Origin: Rhizobiaceae bacterium
Lineage (GTDB): Bacteria; Pseudomonadota; Alphaproteobacteria; Rhizobiales; Rhizobiaceae
Assembly (NCBI GenBank): GCA_016742175.1
Contig: JACVCH010000028.1
Span: 1 to 34,372 of the forward strand
Length of the DNA: 34,372 bases
Direction: 5' to 3'
Positions 18,073 through 26,327 of this stretch are shown here, piece by piece. Within the stretch, counting starts at the first letter, position 1. Each line of letters starts with the position of its first letter. The position numbers and the translations under genes are program-made. A model generated the notes under the pieces. That model was not told the DNA's origin. It saw only the letters and a program-made list of their open reading frames with translations, and did no database searches.

Positions 18073-18867
18073 TCACTCATAACTATGCCCCGCCCGCAGC
18101 CCCTCGCGCACCCTTGCCGCAATCGCCAGGAACTCCGGCGTCTCGCGAATGTCGAGCGGGCGCTCGGCCGGCAGCGTGCTCTCGATCACGTCGGTCACGC
18201 GCCCCGGCCGCGGCGACATCACAACGATCTTGGTCGACAGGTAGACCGCCTCCGGGATCGAGTGCGTGACGAAGCAGATCGTCTTGTTCGTGCGCGCCCA
18301 AAGCCGCAGCAACTGCTCGTTCAGATGATCCCGCACGATCTCGTCGAGCGCGCCGAACGGCTCGTCCATCAACAGAAGATCGGCGTCGAAGGCGAGCGCG
18401 CGGGCGATCGAGGCGCGCTGCTGCATGCCGCCGGACAATTGCCACGGATACTTCTTCTCGAAGCCGGCAAGATTGACGAGGTCGAGCGTGCGGGCGATGC
18501 GCGCCTTCCGCTCCTCGCGCGAATAGCCCATGATCTCGAGCGGCAGCGCCACGTTGCGCTCGATCGTGCGCCAGGGATAGAGCGCCGCCGCCTGGAACAC
18601 ATAGCCATAGGCCCGGCTGCGCCGCGCCTCCTCCGGCGTCATCCCGTTGACCGAGATCGTGCCGAAAGTCGGCTGTTCGAGATCGGCGATGACCCGCAGG
18701 AACGTCGTCTTGCCGCAGCCCGACGGCCCGATGAACGACACGAACTCGCCCTTGCCGATCGCCAGGTCGACATCGGACAGCGCATGCACCGGCCCATCAT
18801 TGGTCTCGAAGGTGAGCCCGAGCCCGCTGGCGGAAATCACGGTGTCGGATATGGGTTTCATGAGCAT
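18073..18867 (-). CDS. ABC transporter ATP-binding protein
   Basis: About 264 residues, SsuB/TauB/NrtD-like. Walker A GPSGCGKT, the Q-loop VFQAAALYPW, signature LSGGMQQR, Walker B LLLMDEPFGALD and the H-loop VTHS are all present. It powers import by the two permeases and the NMT1-like binding protein. The frame is open upstream to 18999; the ATG at 18867 or that at 18861 is likely, neither with a strong Shine-Dalgarno. It starts the operon and is divergent from a cupin gene. Confidence 0.94.
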   Translation of the reverse strand: MLMKPISDTVISASGLGLTFETNDGPVHALSDVDLAIGKGEFVSFIGPSGCGKTTFLRVIADLEQPTFGTISVNGMTPEEARRSRAYGYVFQAAALYPWRTIERNVALPLEIMGYSREERKARIARTLDLVNLAGFEKKYPWQLSGGMQQRASIARALAFDADLLLMDEPFGALDEIVRDHLNEQLLRLWARTNKTICFVTHSIPEAVYLSTKIVVMSPRPGRVTDVIESTLPAERPLDIRETPEFLAIAARVREGLRAGHSYE

Positions 18868-18979
18868 GGATGACCGCTCTGTCGCGCGTCCGCCGGCCAT
18901 TGACGGCGCGCGTTCTGGAAGGAATGGATATGAAATTCGCATAGGCCATGCGCCGTGCCAAGAACAGCGAGGAGGAAGG

Positions 18980-19390
18980 ATGTCCCCATCATCCGCCAAG
19001 GCCTGCCGGCTCGTGCGCGCGACGGCGAACTTCGACGGCCGCCAGGGGCTGACCTATGCCGAGGGCATCACGGCCCAGAGCGTCGGCGCGACCGGCCTGT
19101 CGATGCACCTCGTCACCATCCCGCCCGGCGCACGCGCGAAGGCGCATCTGCACGAGAGCCATGAGACGGCGATCTTCGTGACGGCGGGAACGGCGCGCAC
19201 CTGGTTTGGCGAGCGGCTGGAGCACCATATCGACATGGGCGCCGGCGACATGCTCTACATTCCCGCCGGCCTGCCGCATCTGCCGGTGAACATCGGCGGC
19301 GACCCCTGCACGGCGGTCATCGCGCGCACCGACGCCAACGAGCAGGAAGCCGTCAGGCTTCTGCCCGAACTCGACGCACTCGTGCCCTGA
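18980..19390 (+). CDS. Cupin-domain protein
   Basis: 136 residues with one cupin_2 barrel: motif 1 around PPGARAKAHLHESHETAIFV and motif 2 GDMLYIPAGLPHLPVN, with His residues for a metal. The ATG at 18980 has an excellent AGGAGGAAGG. The open frame upstream to 18647 is only shadow of the ATPase gene. It is the only plus-strand gene in the pyrimidine block and is divergent from the transporter. Function unknown; a dioxygenase, isomerase or small-molecule sensor would all fit. Confidence 0.85.
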   Translation: MSPSSAKACRLVRATANFDGRQGLTYAEGITAQSVGATGLSMHLVTIPPGARAKAHLHESHETAIFVTAGTARTWFGERLEHHIDMGAGDMLYIPAGLPHLPVNIGGDPCTAVIARTDANEQEAVRLLPELDALVP

Positions 19391-19397
19391 GGTCCGA

Positions 19398-19415
19398 TGC
19401 CGGAAACGCCCGGCA
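19398..19415. terminator. Weak hairpin between convergent cupin and hydA genes
   Basis: TGCCGG and CCGGCA pair around the loop AAACGC in the 54-bp convergent space. There is no T-tract on either side, so intrinsic termination is doubtful. Confidence 0.3.
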
Positions 19416-19444
19416 CCGCAGATGGTCCGAGCCGATCCCATGGA

Positions 19445-20896
19445 TCAAACCCCGCTGACCGGAATGCCCGAACGCTCGATCTTGCGCGGTGCGACGACCT
19501 GCTTCCAGGTCGAGAGCGCCTGGCTGACGGATGTTTTCGGCTCGCGCGCCACGAACTTGCCGTGACCGGGCTTGGCTTTCACCTCGCCATTCTCGATCGC
19601 CACTTCGCCGCGTGTGAAGACGGTGCGCGGCAGGCCTTTCACCTCGATGCCCTCGAACACGTTGTAGTCGATCACCGATTGCTGGCTCGAGGCCGAGATC
19701 GTTTTCGTCTTCTCCGGGTCCCAGATGACGATGTCGGCATCGGCCCCTTCCACGATCGCGCCCTTCTTCGGATACATGCCGAAGATCTTGGCGGTGTTGG
19801 TCGAGGTCGCGGCGACGAACTCGTTCATCGTCAGGCGGCCGGTATTGACGCCGAAGGTCCACAGGACCGGCATCCGGTCTTCCAGCCCGCCCGTGCCGTT
19901 CGGGATCTTGGTGAAGTCGCCGACGCCCGTGCGCTTCTGTTCGGTCGTGAAGGCGCAGTGGTCCGTCGCGACCACTTGCAGCGAGCCGGCCGAAAGGCCT
20001 GCCCAGAGCGAATCCTGATGCTGCTTTGAGCGGAAGGGCGGGCTCATCACGCGCCGGGCGGCGTGATCCCAGTCCTTGTTGAAATATTCGGTCTCGTCGA
20101 GGACGAGATGCTGTACCAGCGGCTCGCCATAGACGCGCATGCCTTTCTGGCGCGCCCGCCGGATCGCCTCGTGGCTCTGCTCGCAGGAAACGTGCACCAC
20201 ATAGAGCGGCACGCCCGCCATGTCGGCGATCATTATGGCGCGGTTGGTCGCCTCGCCCTCCACTTCGGGCGGACGCGAATAGCCGTGCGCCTCGGGGCCG
20301 TTATTGCCGGCTGCGAGCAGCTTTTGCTGCAATTGCGCGACGACGTCGCCGTTCTCGGCATGGACCATCGGCAGCGCGCCGAGCTCGGCGCAGCGCTGGA
20401 ACGAGGAATACATCTCGTCGTCGTCCACCATCAGCGCGCCCTTGTAGGCCATGAAGTGCTTGAACGAGGTGATGCCCTTCTCGACCACGGCGGGCATCTC
20501 GTCGAACACCTTCTCGCCCCACCAGGTGATCGCCATGTGGAAGGAATAGTCGCACGCCGCCTTGGTCGACTTGTTGTCCCACATCTGCAGCGCTTCCATC
20601 AGCGACTGCTCAGGGCTCGGCAGGCAGAAATCGATCACCATCGTGGTGCCGCCGGCCAGCGCCGCGCGGGTGCCGCTCTCGAAATCGTCGGCCGAATAGG
20701 TGCCCATGAAGGGCATTTCCAGATGCGTGTGCGGGTCGATGCCGCCGGGCATGACATAGCAGCCCGACGCGTCGAAGGTTTCGTCCCCCGTCAGGTTCTG
20801 GCCGATGGCGGCGATCGTCTCGCCGTCGATCAGGATGTCCGCCCTGAACGTTCGGTCGGCGGTGACGATGGTTCCGTTCTTGATGACTTTCGTCAT
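19445..20896 (-). CDS. hydA: Dihydropyrimidinase / D-hydantoinase
   Basis: 483 residues of the cyclic amidohydrolase family. The metal ligands are visible: His56 and His58 (DPHTHLE), the lysine expected to be carboxylated (Lys152 in KHFMAYKG), His179 (VHAEN), His235 (VHVS) and Asp312 (ATDHCAF). It opens the dihydrouracil or dihydrothymine ring to the N-carbamoyl-beta-amino acid. The ATG at 20896 follows GGGGAA. It is the last gene of transaminase-cupin-pydC-hydA and uses the product of PreTA. Confidence 0.96.
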   Translation of the reverse strand: MTKVIKNGTIVTADRTFRADILIDGETIAAIGQNLTGDETFDASGCYVMPGGIDPHTHLEMPFMGTYSADDFESGTRAALAGGTTMVIDFCLPSPEQSLMEALQMWDNKSTKAACDYSFHMAITWWGEKVFDEMPAVVEKGITSFKHFMAYKGALMVDDDEMYSSFQRCAELGALPMVHAENGDVVAQLQQKLLAAGNNGPEAHGYSRPPEVEGEATNRAIMIADMAGVPLYVVHVSCEQSHEAIRRARQKGMRVYGEPLVQHLVLDETEYFNKDWDHAARRVMSPPFRSKQHQDSLWAGLSAGSLQVVATDHCAFTTEQKRTGVGDFTKIPNGTGGLEDRMPVLWTFGVNTGRLTMNEFVAATSTNTAKIFGMYPKKGAIVEGADADIVIWDPEKTKTISASSQQSVIDYNVFEGIEVKGLPRTVFTRGEVAIENGEVKAKPGHGKFVAREPKTSVSQALSTWKQVVAPRKIERSGIPVSGV

Positions 20897-20965
20897 TCTC
20901 GTTCCCCTTTTGATGAGCCGCTTCTTTGGCGAGCAGCTTCAAGGATTTCATTCAAGCGATTGCGT

Positions 20966-22216
20966 CTACTCCACGATCTCCGCCGTCTCGACCACCGCAT
21001 GGAAGAGCACGTCCGCTCCCGCGCGCGCCCAGTCCTTGGTGATCTCTTCCGCCTCATTGTGGCTGAGCCCGTCGACGCAGGGGCACATGACCATCGCCGT
21101 CGGCGCGACGCGGTTGATCCAGCAGGCGTCGTGGCCCGCGCCCGAGACGATGTTCCGATGCGAATAGCCGAGCCGTTCGGCCGCATCGCGAATGGCGCTC
21201 ACGCAGCCCTCGTCGAAGGCAACCGGATCGAAATGGCCGACCGCCTCGACGTCGCAGCCGATGTCGAGCGCCTCGCAGATCGTCGCCGCGCCGTCCTCGA
21301 TGCGCTCGCGCATCTGCGTCAGCGTGTCGAGGTCGGGCGAGCGGATGTCGACCGTGAAGACGACCTTGCCGGGAATGACGTTGCGCGAATTCGGATAGAC
21401 CTCGACATGGCCGATGGCGCCGACGGCGTCCGGCTGGAAGTCCATCGCGACTTCGTGGACGAGTTCGGTGATCCGCGCCATGCCGAGCCCGGCATTGCGG
21501 CGCTTGGGCATCGGCGTCGAGCCGGTGTGCGAATCCTTGCCCGTCAGCGTGAACTGCAGCCACCAGAGCCCCTGCCCGTGCGTGACGACGCCGATGTCGA
21601 TGCCTTCGTCTTCGAGGATCGGACCCTGCTCGATGTGGAGTTCGAAGAACGCCTTCATCTTGCGATGGCCGACTTGCTCCTCGCCCTTCCAGCCGATGCG
21701 CTCCAGCTCGTCGCCGAAGCGCTTGCCCTTGGCGTCCGTCCGGTCATAGGCCCAGTCGAGGTCGATCTCACCGGCAAATACGCCCGACGCGATCATCGCC
21801 GGCGCAAAGCGGGTGCCTTCCTCGTTCGTCCAGTTGGTGACGACGATCGGATGCTTGGTCCTGATGCCGAGATCGTTCATCGACCGGATAACCTCGAGCC
21901 CGCCGAGAACGCCGAGCACGCCGTCGAACTTGCCGCCGGTCGGCTGGGTGTCGAGATGGCTGCCGACATAGACCGGCAGCGCGTCCGGGTCGGTGCCTTC
22001 GCGGCGCGCGAACATCGTGCCCATTTGGTCGACGGCGACGCTCATGCCCGCATCTTCGCACCAGCGCTTGAAGAGATGCCGGCCTTCGCCGTCCTCGTCC
22101 GTCAGCGTCTGGCGGTTGTTGCCACCGGCAACGCCCGGGCCGATCTTCGCCATCTCCATCAGCGAATCCCACAAACGGTCTGGATTGATTCGCAGATTCT
22201 CGCCCGGCGCTGCCAT
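20966..22216 (-). CDS. pydC: Beta-ureidopropionase / N-carbamoyl amino acid amidohydrolase
   Basis: 416 residues, M20 metallopeptidase-like HyuC/AllC group. Zinc ligands are His87 (GSHLDTQPTGG), Asp98 (KFDG), Glu133 (NEEG) and His194 (FELHIEQGP), and a C-terminal His in GLSHNEAEE. It hydrolyses N-carbamoyl-beta-alanine or the beta-aminoisobutyrate equivalent to the amino acid, CO2 and ammonia. The ATG at 22216 follows AAGGGG. The bacterial group includes L-N-carbamoylases and allantoate hydrolases, but the neighbouring hydA and transaminase favour pyrimidine use. Confidence 0.93.
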   Translation of the reverse strand: MAAPGENLRINPDRLWDSLMEMAKIGPGVAGGNNRQTLTDEDGEGRHLFKRWCEDAGMSVAVDQMGTMFARREGTDPDALPVYVGSHLDTQPTGGKFDGVLGVLGGLEVIRSMNDLGIRTKHPIVVTNWTNEEGTRFAPAMIASGVFAGEIDLDWAYDRTDAKGKRFGDELERIGWKGEEQVGHRKMKAFFELHIEQGPILEDEGIDIGVVTHGQGLWWLQFTLTGKDSHTGSTPMPKRRNAGLGMARITELVHEVAMDFQPDAVGAIGHVEVYPNSRNVIPGKVVFTVDIRSPDLDTLTQMRERIEDGAATICEALDIGCDVEAVGHFDPVAFDEGCVSAIRDAAERLGYSHRNIVSGAGHDACWINRVAPTAMVMCPCVDGLSHNEAEEITKDWARAGADVLFHAVVETAEIVE

Positions 22217-22225
22217 GTGGTCCCC

Positions 22226-22516
22226 TTATGCTTTCAGTTCGATCTCGACGAAGGACATCGGCGCGTCGCCGTCATTGATGACGTTATGCTCGACGCCCTC
22301 GTTCTTGCGGTAGGCGTCGCCGGCCTTGAACTCGACCCGGCGGCTGGTGCCGCCGGGTTCCTCCAGAAGCATGTGGCAGGGCGTCAGCGTGGTGATGACG
22401 TAGTCCATGCCGTGCCGGTGCCAGCCGGTCTCGGCGCCGGGAGCGAACTCCCAGCGCGTGACGCGCACCTGCGCGTCGTCGACCAGAACCGCGTGCGTCG
22501 CCTGGGCCCGCGCCAT
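22226..22516 (-). CDS. Small cupin protein of pyrimidine operon
   Basis: 96 residues, single cupin. HRHGMDYVITTL and the later GDAYRKNEGVEHNVIN give the two histidine motifs. Its ATG overlaps the stop of the transaminase (TGATG), so translation is coupled, and its stop is 9 nt before pydC. The tight packing argues for a role in the beta-alanine/pyrimidine route, for instance handling malonate semialdehyde or acting as a sensor. I know no proven function. Confidence 0.85.
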   Translation of the reverse strand: MARAQATHAVLVDDAQVRVTRWEFAPGAETGWHRHGMDYVITTLTPCHMLLEEPGGTSRRVEFKAGDAYRKNEGVEHNVINDGDAPMSFVEIELKA

Positions 22517-23844
22517 CACGCCACCTCGTTCAGGACCGTGCGCACGCAATCGACGATCTCGTCGATCTGGCCCTTCTCGATGATGAGCGGCGGCGAGAGC
22601 GCGATGATGTCGCCGGTGGTGCGGATCAGCACGCCCTTCTCGAACGCCTTGACGAAGGCCGAGAACGCCCGCTTGGTCGGCTCGCCGGCGATCGGCTGCA
22701 ATTCGATCGCGCCGACGAGGCCGATATTGCGGATGTCGATGACGTTCGGCGCATCCTTCAGCGAGTGAAGCGCATCCTCCCAGTACGGCGCAAGCTCGGC
22801 GCCGCGGGTCAGCAGGCCCTCTTCCTTGTAGGTGTCGAGCGTCGCGATCGCCGCGGCCGACGCGATCGGATTGCCCGAATAGGTGTAGCCGTGGAAGAAC
22901 TCGATCATGTGCTCGGGACCGCTCATGAACGCGTCGTGGATTTCCGACGTCACGAACACCGCGCCCATCGGGATGACGCCGTTGGTCACCCCCTTGGCGG
23001 TGGTGATGATGTCGGGCATTACGCCGAAGTAATCGGCAGCGAAGGGCGTTCCGAGACGGCCGAAGCCGGTGATAACCTCGTCGAAGATCAACAGGATGCC
23101 GTGCTTGGTGCAGATGTCGCGCAGGCGCTTGAGATAGCCCTGCGGCGGGATGAGGACGCCTGTGGAGCCCGCGACCGGCTCGACGATCACCGCCGCGATG
23201 GTGGAGGCGTCGTGCAGCGTGACGATGCGCTCCAGTTCGTCGGCAAGGTCGCCGCCATGCTCGGGCTCGCCGCGCGTGAACGCGTTCTTTGCCGGCAGGT
23301 GCGTGTGCGGCATGTGGTCGACGCCGGTGAGCAACGTGCCGAACATCTTGCGGTTGGTGACGATGCCGCCGACCGAGATGCCGCCGAAATTGACGCCGTG
23401 GTAGCCGCGCTCGCGGCCGATGAGGCGGGTGCGCGCGCCCTGCCCCTTCACACGCTGGTAGGCGAGCGCGATCTTGAGCGCGGTGTCGACCGATTCCGAG
23501 CCGGAATTGGTGAAGAAGACGTGGTTCATGCCCTCGGGCGCGACGTCGACCAGTCGGTTGGCCAGTTCAAAGACGATCGGATGGCCCATCTGGAACGCCG
23601 GCGCATAGTCGAGCTCGGCGACCTGGCGCTGCACGGCCTCGGTGATCTTCGGCCGGCAGTGCCCGGCATTGACGCACCAGAGCCCTGCGGTGCCGTCGAG
23701 AATCTCGCGCCCGTCGGTCGTGCGGTAGTGCATGTCCTTGGCAGAGGCCAGCATACGCGGCGCCTGCTTGAACTGCCGGTTGGAGGTGAACGGCATCCAG
23801 AATGCGGACAGATCGTTCGGCGCGACGTTAAGCCGGTTCGACAT
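22516..23844 (-). CDS. Beta-alanine--pyruvate transaminase (class III)
   Basis: 442 residues, omega-amino acid:pyruvate aminotransferase family. The PLP region FDEVITGFGRLG (Asp255) and the PLP lysine Lys284 (TTAKGVTNG) are present, as are the NSGSESVDTALK cofactor phosphate loop and the N-terminal WMPFTSNRQFK typical of this group. It moves the amino group of beta-alanine onto pyruvate, giving malonate semialdehyde and alanine. The ATG at 23844 follows AAGGGAAG. It heads the operon, and a RutR-like box lies 75 bp upstream. Confidence 0.94.
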   Translation of the reverse strand: MSNRLNVAPNDLSAFWMPFTSNRQFKQAPRMLASAKDMHYRTTDGREILDGTAGLWCVNAGHCRPKITEAVQRQVAELDYAPAFQMGHPIVFELANRLVDVAPEGMNHVFFTNSGSESVDTALKIALAYQRVKGQGARTRLIGRERGYHGVNFGGISVGGIVTNRKMFGTLLTGVDHMPHTHLPAKNAFTRGEPEHGGDLADELERIVTLHDASTIAAVIVEPVAGSTGVLIPPQGYLKRLRDICTKHGILLIFDEVITGFGRLGTPFAADYFGVMPDIITTAKGVTNGVIPMGAVFVTSEIHDAFMSGPEHMIEFFHGYTYSGNPIASAAAIATLDTYKEEGLLTRGAELAPYWEDALHSLKDAPNVIDIRNIGLVGAIELQPIAGEPTKRAFSAFVKAFEKGVLIRTTGDIIALSPPLIIEKGQIDEIVDCVRTVLNEVA

Positions 23845-23918
23845 GACCAAGCTTCCCTTTTTTCGTGTTCCCTTTTCGGCCAACGCTTGGTGTGTCGGAC
23901 GCAGTCGTGCTACGCATT

Positions 23919-23936
23919 TTTGACCGATTGGACAAA
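23919..23936. promoter_or_regulatory. RutR-like operator upstream of the transaminase operon
   Basis: TTTGACCGATTGGACAAA is palindromic at its outer bases and fits the E. coli RutR consensus TTGACC-N4-GGTCAA with one change (GGACAA). It is in the divergent space between the transaminase operon and rutR. On the minus strand TTGTCC and TAGCAC at 17-bp spacing offer a weak promoter through it. The 14 bases TTTTTGACCGATTG recur before preT. Confidence 0.7.
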
Positions 23937-24017
23937 CGTTAGCACCGCCACCATGGCGGTCAAGGACATAGTAGGGGAAATGGCGCAGCATCCTCGCGCT
24001 CCACACGCGAAGAGCAA

Positions 24018-24039
24018 CTGGTCCAGTCAATTGGGCCAG
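24018..24039. promoter_or_regulatory. Inverted repeat before rutR
   Basis: CTGGTCCA and TGGGCCAG match at 7 of 8 positions with a 6-bp spacer, 13 bp before the rutR ATG. It includes TTGG and GGTCCA elements similar to RutR half-sites and may serve autoregulation. Confidence 0.35.
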
Positions 24040-24052
24040 CAAAGGTGCCGCC

Positions 24053-24691
24053 ATGGACGCTGAAACGCCCGTTCGCCGCCGCCGCACGCGCATCCAGACC
24101 GAGAAGCGCGAACTGATCCTGAACGCCGCGCTCGACGTCTTCTCCCAGCACGGCTTCCGCGGCGCCACGATCGACCAGATCGCCGAGGCCGCCGGCATGT
24201 CGAAGCCGAACCTCCTCTATTATTTCCGCTCGAAGGAGGCGATGTTCACGACGCTGATCGAGCGCCTGCTGCAGACATGGCTCGCCCCCTTGCGCGAACT
24301 CGACGACATCGGCGACCCGATCGGCGAGTTGCGCTCCTATATCCGCCGCAAGCTCGAAATGGCGCGCGACTACCCCCGCGAAAGCCGCCTCTTCGCCAAC
24401 GAGATCCTGCAGGGCGCACCCCGCATCCAGCACCTGATCGAAGGCGAGCTGAAGCCACTCGTCGACGAGAAGGCCGCCCTCATCAAGGGCTGGATGAAGG
24501 CCGGCAAGATCGCCCGAACCGACCCCTGGCACCTGATCTTCTCGATCTGGGCGACGACCCAGCACTATGCCGATTTCGACGTCCAGGTCCGCGCGGTGCT
24601 CGGTCCGGACCGCGGCGGCGACGGGCGGTTTGAAGACGCCGCGCGCTATCTGGAACAGTTGTTTTTGGAGGGGCTCAGGCCGAAGGCGTGA
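24053..24691 (+). CDS. rutR: TetR-family regulator RutR, pyrimidine-responsive
   Basis: 212 residues. The helix-turn-helix (IDQIAEAAGMSKPNLLYYFR, about 43-62) has the NLLYYF variant of RutR proteins, and the C-terminal domain (EILQGAPRIQHLIEGELKPL, then DPWHLIFSIWATTQHYADF) is of the RutR type that binds uracil or thymine. The ATG at 24053 has AAAGGTG upstream. RutR-like boxes lie before the transaminase operon and preT. It is divergent from the operon it probably controls. Confidence 0.92.
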   Translation: MDAETPVRRRRTRIQTEKRELILNAALDVFSQHGFRGATIDQIAEAAGMSKPNLLYYFRSKEAMFTTLIERLLQTWLAPLRELDDIGDPIGELRSYIRRKLEMARDYPRESRLFANEILQGAPRIQHLIEGELKPLVDEKAALIKGWMKAGKIARTDPWHLIFSIWATTQHYADFDVQVRAVLGPDRGGDGRFEDAARYLEQLFLEGLRPKA

Positions 24692-24700
24692 CCCGCGACC

Positions 24701-24991
24701 TCAGGCGGCGTGGGTGTCGAGCCTCTCGATGGCAGAGTAGTCCGCCTCGGCCAGAGCCTTCGAAAGATCGTAGCTGTCCTGCAGCCGCATCCAGAACACT
24801 GCCGACATGCCGAGCACCTTTTCCAGCCGGATGGCCGTGTCGGCTGTGATCGATCGCTGCCCCTTGACGATGCCCGTGATCCGATTGGCCGGCACGCCCA
24901 TCTGCCGTGCGAGCGCACGCGCCGAAAGGTGCATGGGCACGAGAAATTCCTCATTGAGCATTTCGCCGGGGTGCGTCGTGATGCGCGCCAT
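24701..24991 (-). CDS. higA: HigA-family antitoxin
   Basis: 96 residues beginning TTHPGEMLNEEFLVPMHLSA, the typical HigA/VapI start, with a Cro/CI helix-turn-helix (ALARQMGVPANRITGIVKGQ). The toxin gene precedes it, as usual in hig modules, with an 11-nt gap. GGAG lies upstream of the ATG. The gene ends 9 bp from the convergent rutR stop. Confidence 0.95.
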   Translation of the reverse strand: MARITTHPGEMLNEEFLVPMHLSARALARQMGVPANRITGIVKGQRSITADTAIRLEKVLGMSAVFWMRLQDSYDLSKALAEADYSAIERLDTHAA

Positions 24992-25002
24992 AACAAACTC
25001 CG

Positions 25003-25284
25003 TCAGTGATAGTCGACGATGCAGACGTCGAAGGCGTCTTCACCTTCCCATCGGAAACACAGGCGATACTGATCGTTGATCCTGATGCTCCATTGCCCTT
25101 CGCGGTCGCCTCGCAAGCGTTCCAATCGATTGCCCGGTGGCACCGCGAGGTCAGAGATGCCCGCGACGTTGTCGAGTTGATCGAGTTTGCGAAGGGCGAC
25201 CTTCTCGATCATTCGCCAATTCCGGTGGCAGATGCCTTCTTCGAACAACGCCTCGGTGTGCTTATCGGCGAAGCTCCTGATCAT
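25003..25284 (-). CDS. higB: HigB-family toxin
   Basis: 93 residues: MIRSFADKHTEALFEEG at the start, LVxVPP-type core (DLAVPPGNRLERLRGDREGQ) and the end WSIRINDQYRLCFRWE then VCIVDYH are those of the RelE-like HigB ribonuclease. The ATG at 25284 fits the family exactly. No Shine-Dalgarno is visible; a good promoter lies so close that the transcript should be nearly leaderless. Confidence 0.95.
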   Translation of the reverse strand: MIRSFADKHTEALFEEGICHRNWRMIEKVALRKLDQLDNVAGISDLAVPPGNRLERLRGDREGQWSIRINDQYRLCFRWEGEDAFDVCIVDYH

Positions 25285-25322
25285 GTTACGTCAAACATAA
25301 CAGCTCCAATCACCATCTTCAA
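25284..25322 (-). promoter_or_regulatory. higBA promoter and operator
   Basis: On the minus strand TTGAAG (25317-25322) and TATGTT (25294-25299) are exactly 17 bp apart. An inverted repeat (25284-25290 with 25296-25302, 6 of 7 matching) overlaps the -10 and the higB start codon and is the probable HigA operator. Predicted transcription start is about 3 nt before the ATG. Confidence 0.6.
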
Positions 25323-25325
25323 CCT

Positions 25326-26246
25326 TCAGCGATCCGGCGCCATCGCCAGCACCACCAGCGCCGCCATCGTCACCAACGCACCGGCCGCCACCGCGCCGCT
25401 GGCCCAGCCATGGCCGAGCAGGCCCTCGTAGACAATGATGAATGACGGCGTGAGATAGGTGTAGGCCATCACCTTCGCCGCCGGCAGGCGCATCGCGCCG
25501 AACTGGACGAGGAACGTCGTGCCGGCCGTGGTGAAGACGGCGAGATAGGCGACAGCAATCCAGACGATCGGCGGCAGTGTCGCCCAGTCGGTCTCGAAAA
25601 GTTCCGGCACGGAATAGAGCGCGATCCAGACGCCGGTGCCGAACAGCGTCCACAACGTGAACACCGGCAGCACCTCTCCCCGATTGAGCCGGCGCACCAG
25701 CGGCGCATAGGCCGCGTGGCAGGCGACGCCGATGAGGAAGATCAGTTCGCCGAGCCCGAGATCGAAGGCCAGCAACGCGCCGACATCGCCGCGAAAGATC
25801 ACCCAGACCGCCCCGCAGGCCGCGACGACGAGGCCGACGAGCACGATGGCGCGCGGCTTTTCGCCGAGGAAGAGCAGCCCGAACCCCGCCGCCATCAGCG
25901 GCATCAGCGTGAACACGGCGCCCGTCGCCACCGGCGTCGTCAGCCGCAGCGCGATGAACATGGTGATGAAGAACACCGCCATCAGGAAGCCGAGCACCGC
26001 ATAGCGCCAGACCTCGCGCGGCGCAGGGATGCGGCCCCGGTTCAAGAGCGCCACGGCCGTTGCCATCACGCAGATGCCGAAGACGAAGCGCACGGTGTTG
26101 ATCGCGCCCGGGCCGATATGCGAGGCGGCCATGGCGCCGATCGAATAGGAGCCGGAGACGAGCGCGGCAAAGCACAGCATCGCCAGGTGGCCGACGAGCT
26201 TGTCGCGGCCCTCGGCATGCGTGCGCTTGATCGAAATATCCGCCAC
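25326..26246 (-). CDS. EamA/DMT-superfamily transporter
   Basis: 306 residues with ten hydrophobic segments arranged as two EamA repeats; examples are the stretches around FAALVSGSYSIGAMA, GRYAVLGFLMAVFF-like helices and KVMAYTYLTPSFIIVYEGLL. I chose GTG at 26246 because GAGGAGG is 5 nt upstream; the frame is open to 26303. Such permeases export amino acids, nucleobases or other metabolites. Position behind preTA hints at a pyrimidine-related product but a terminator-like hairpin stands between. Confidence 0.88.
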   Translation of the reverse strand: MADISIKRTHAEGRDKLVGHLAMLCFAALVSGSYSIGAMAASHIGPGAINTVRFVFGICVMATAVALLNRGRIPAPREVWRYAVLGFLMAVFFITMFIALRLTTPVATGAVFTLMPLMAAGFGLLFLGEKPRAIVLVGLVVAACGAVWVIFRGDVGALLAFDLGLGELIFLIGVACHAAYAPLVRRLNRGEVLPVFTLWTLFGTGVWIALYSVPELFETDWATLPPIVWIAVAYLAVFTTAGTTFLVQFGAMRLPAAKVMAYTYLTPSFIIVYEGLLGHGWASGAVAAGALVTMAALVVLAMAPDR

Positions 26247-26268
26247 GCGGCCTCCTCGCCAATGCGAA

Positions 26269-26294
26269 ATCGGGCGCAGTCGCCCGCGCCCGAT
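26269..26294 (-). terminator. Hairpin between preA and EamA gene
   Basis: ATCGGGCGC and GCGCCCGAT form a perfect 9-bp stem with an 8-nt loop, 34 bp after the preA stop. On the minus strand it is followed by TTCGC only, so it may attenuate rather than fully end transcription into the exporter gene. Confidence 0.6.
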
Positions 26295-26327
26295 GCAATT
26301 CACATGAGAACCATCACGCCCGCAAGC

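Noticed and set aside
20063-22768. 901-codon plus-strand ORF opposite hydA, pydC, the cupin and part of the transaminase
   Set aside because: Antisense shadow of four well-identified genes; residues are Arg/Asp/His-rich without motifs.
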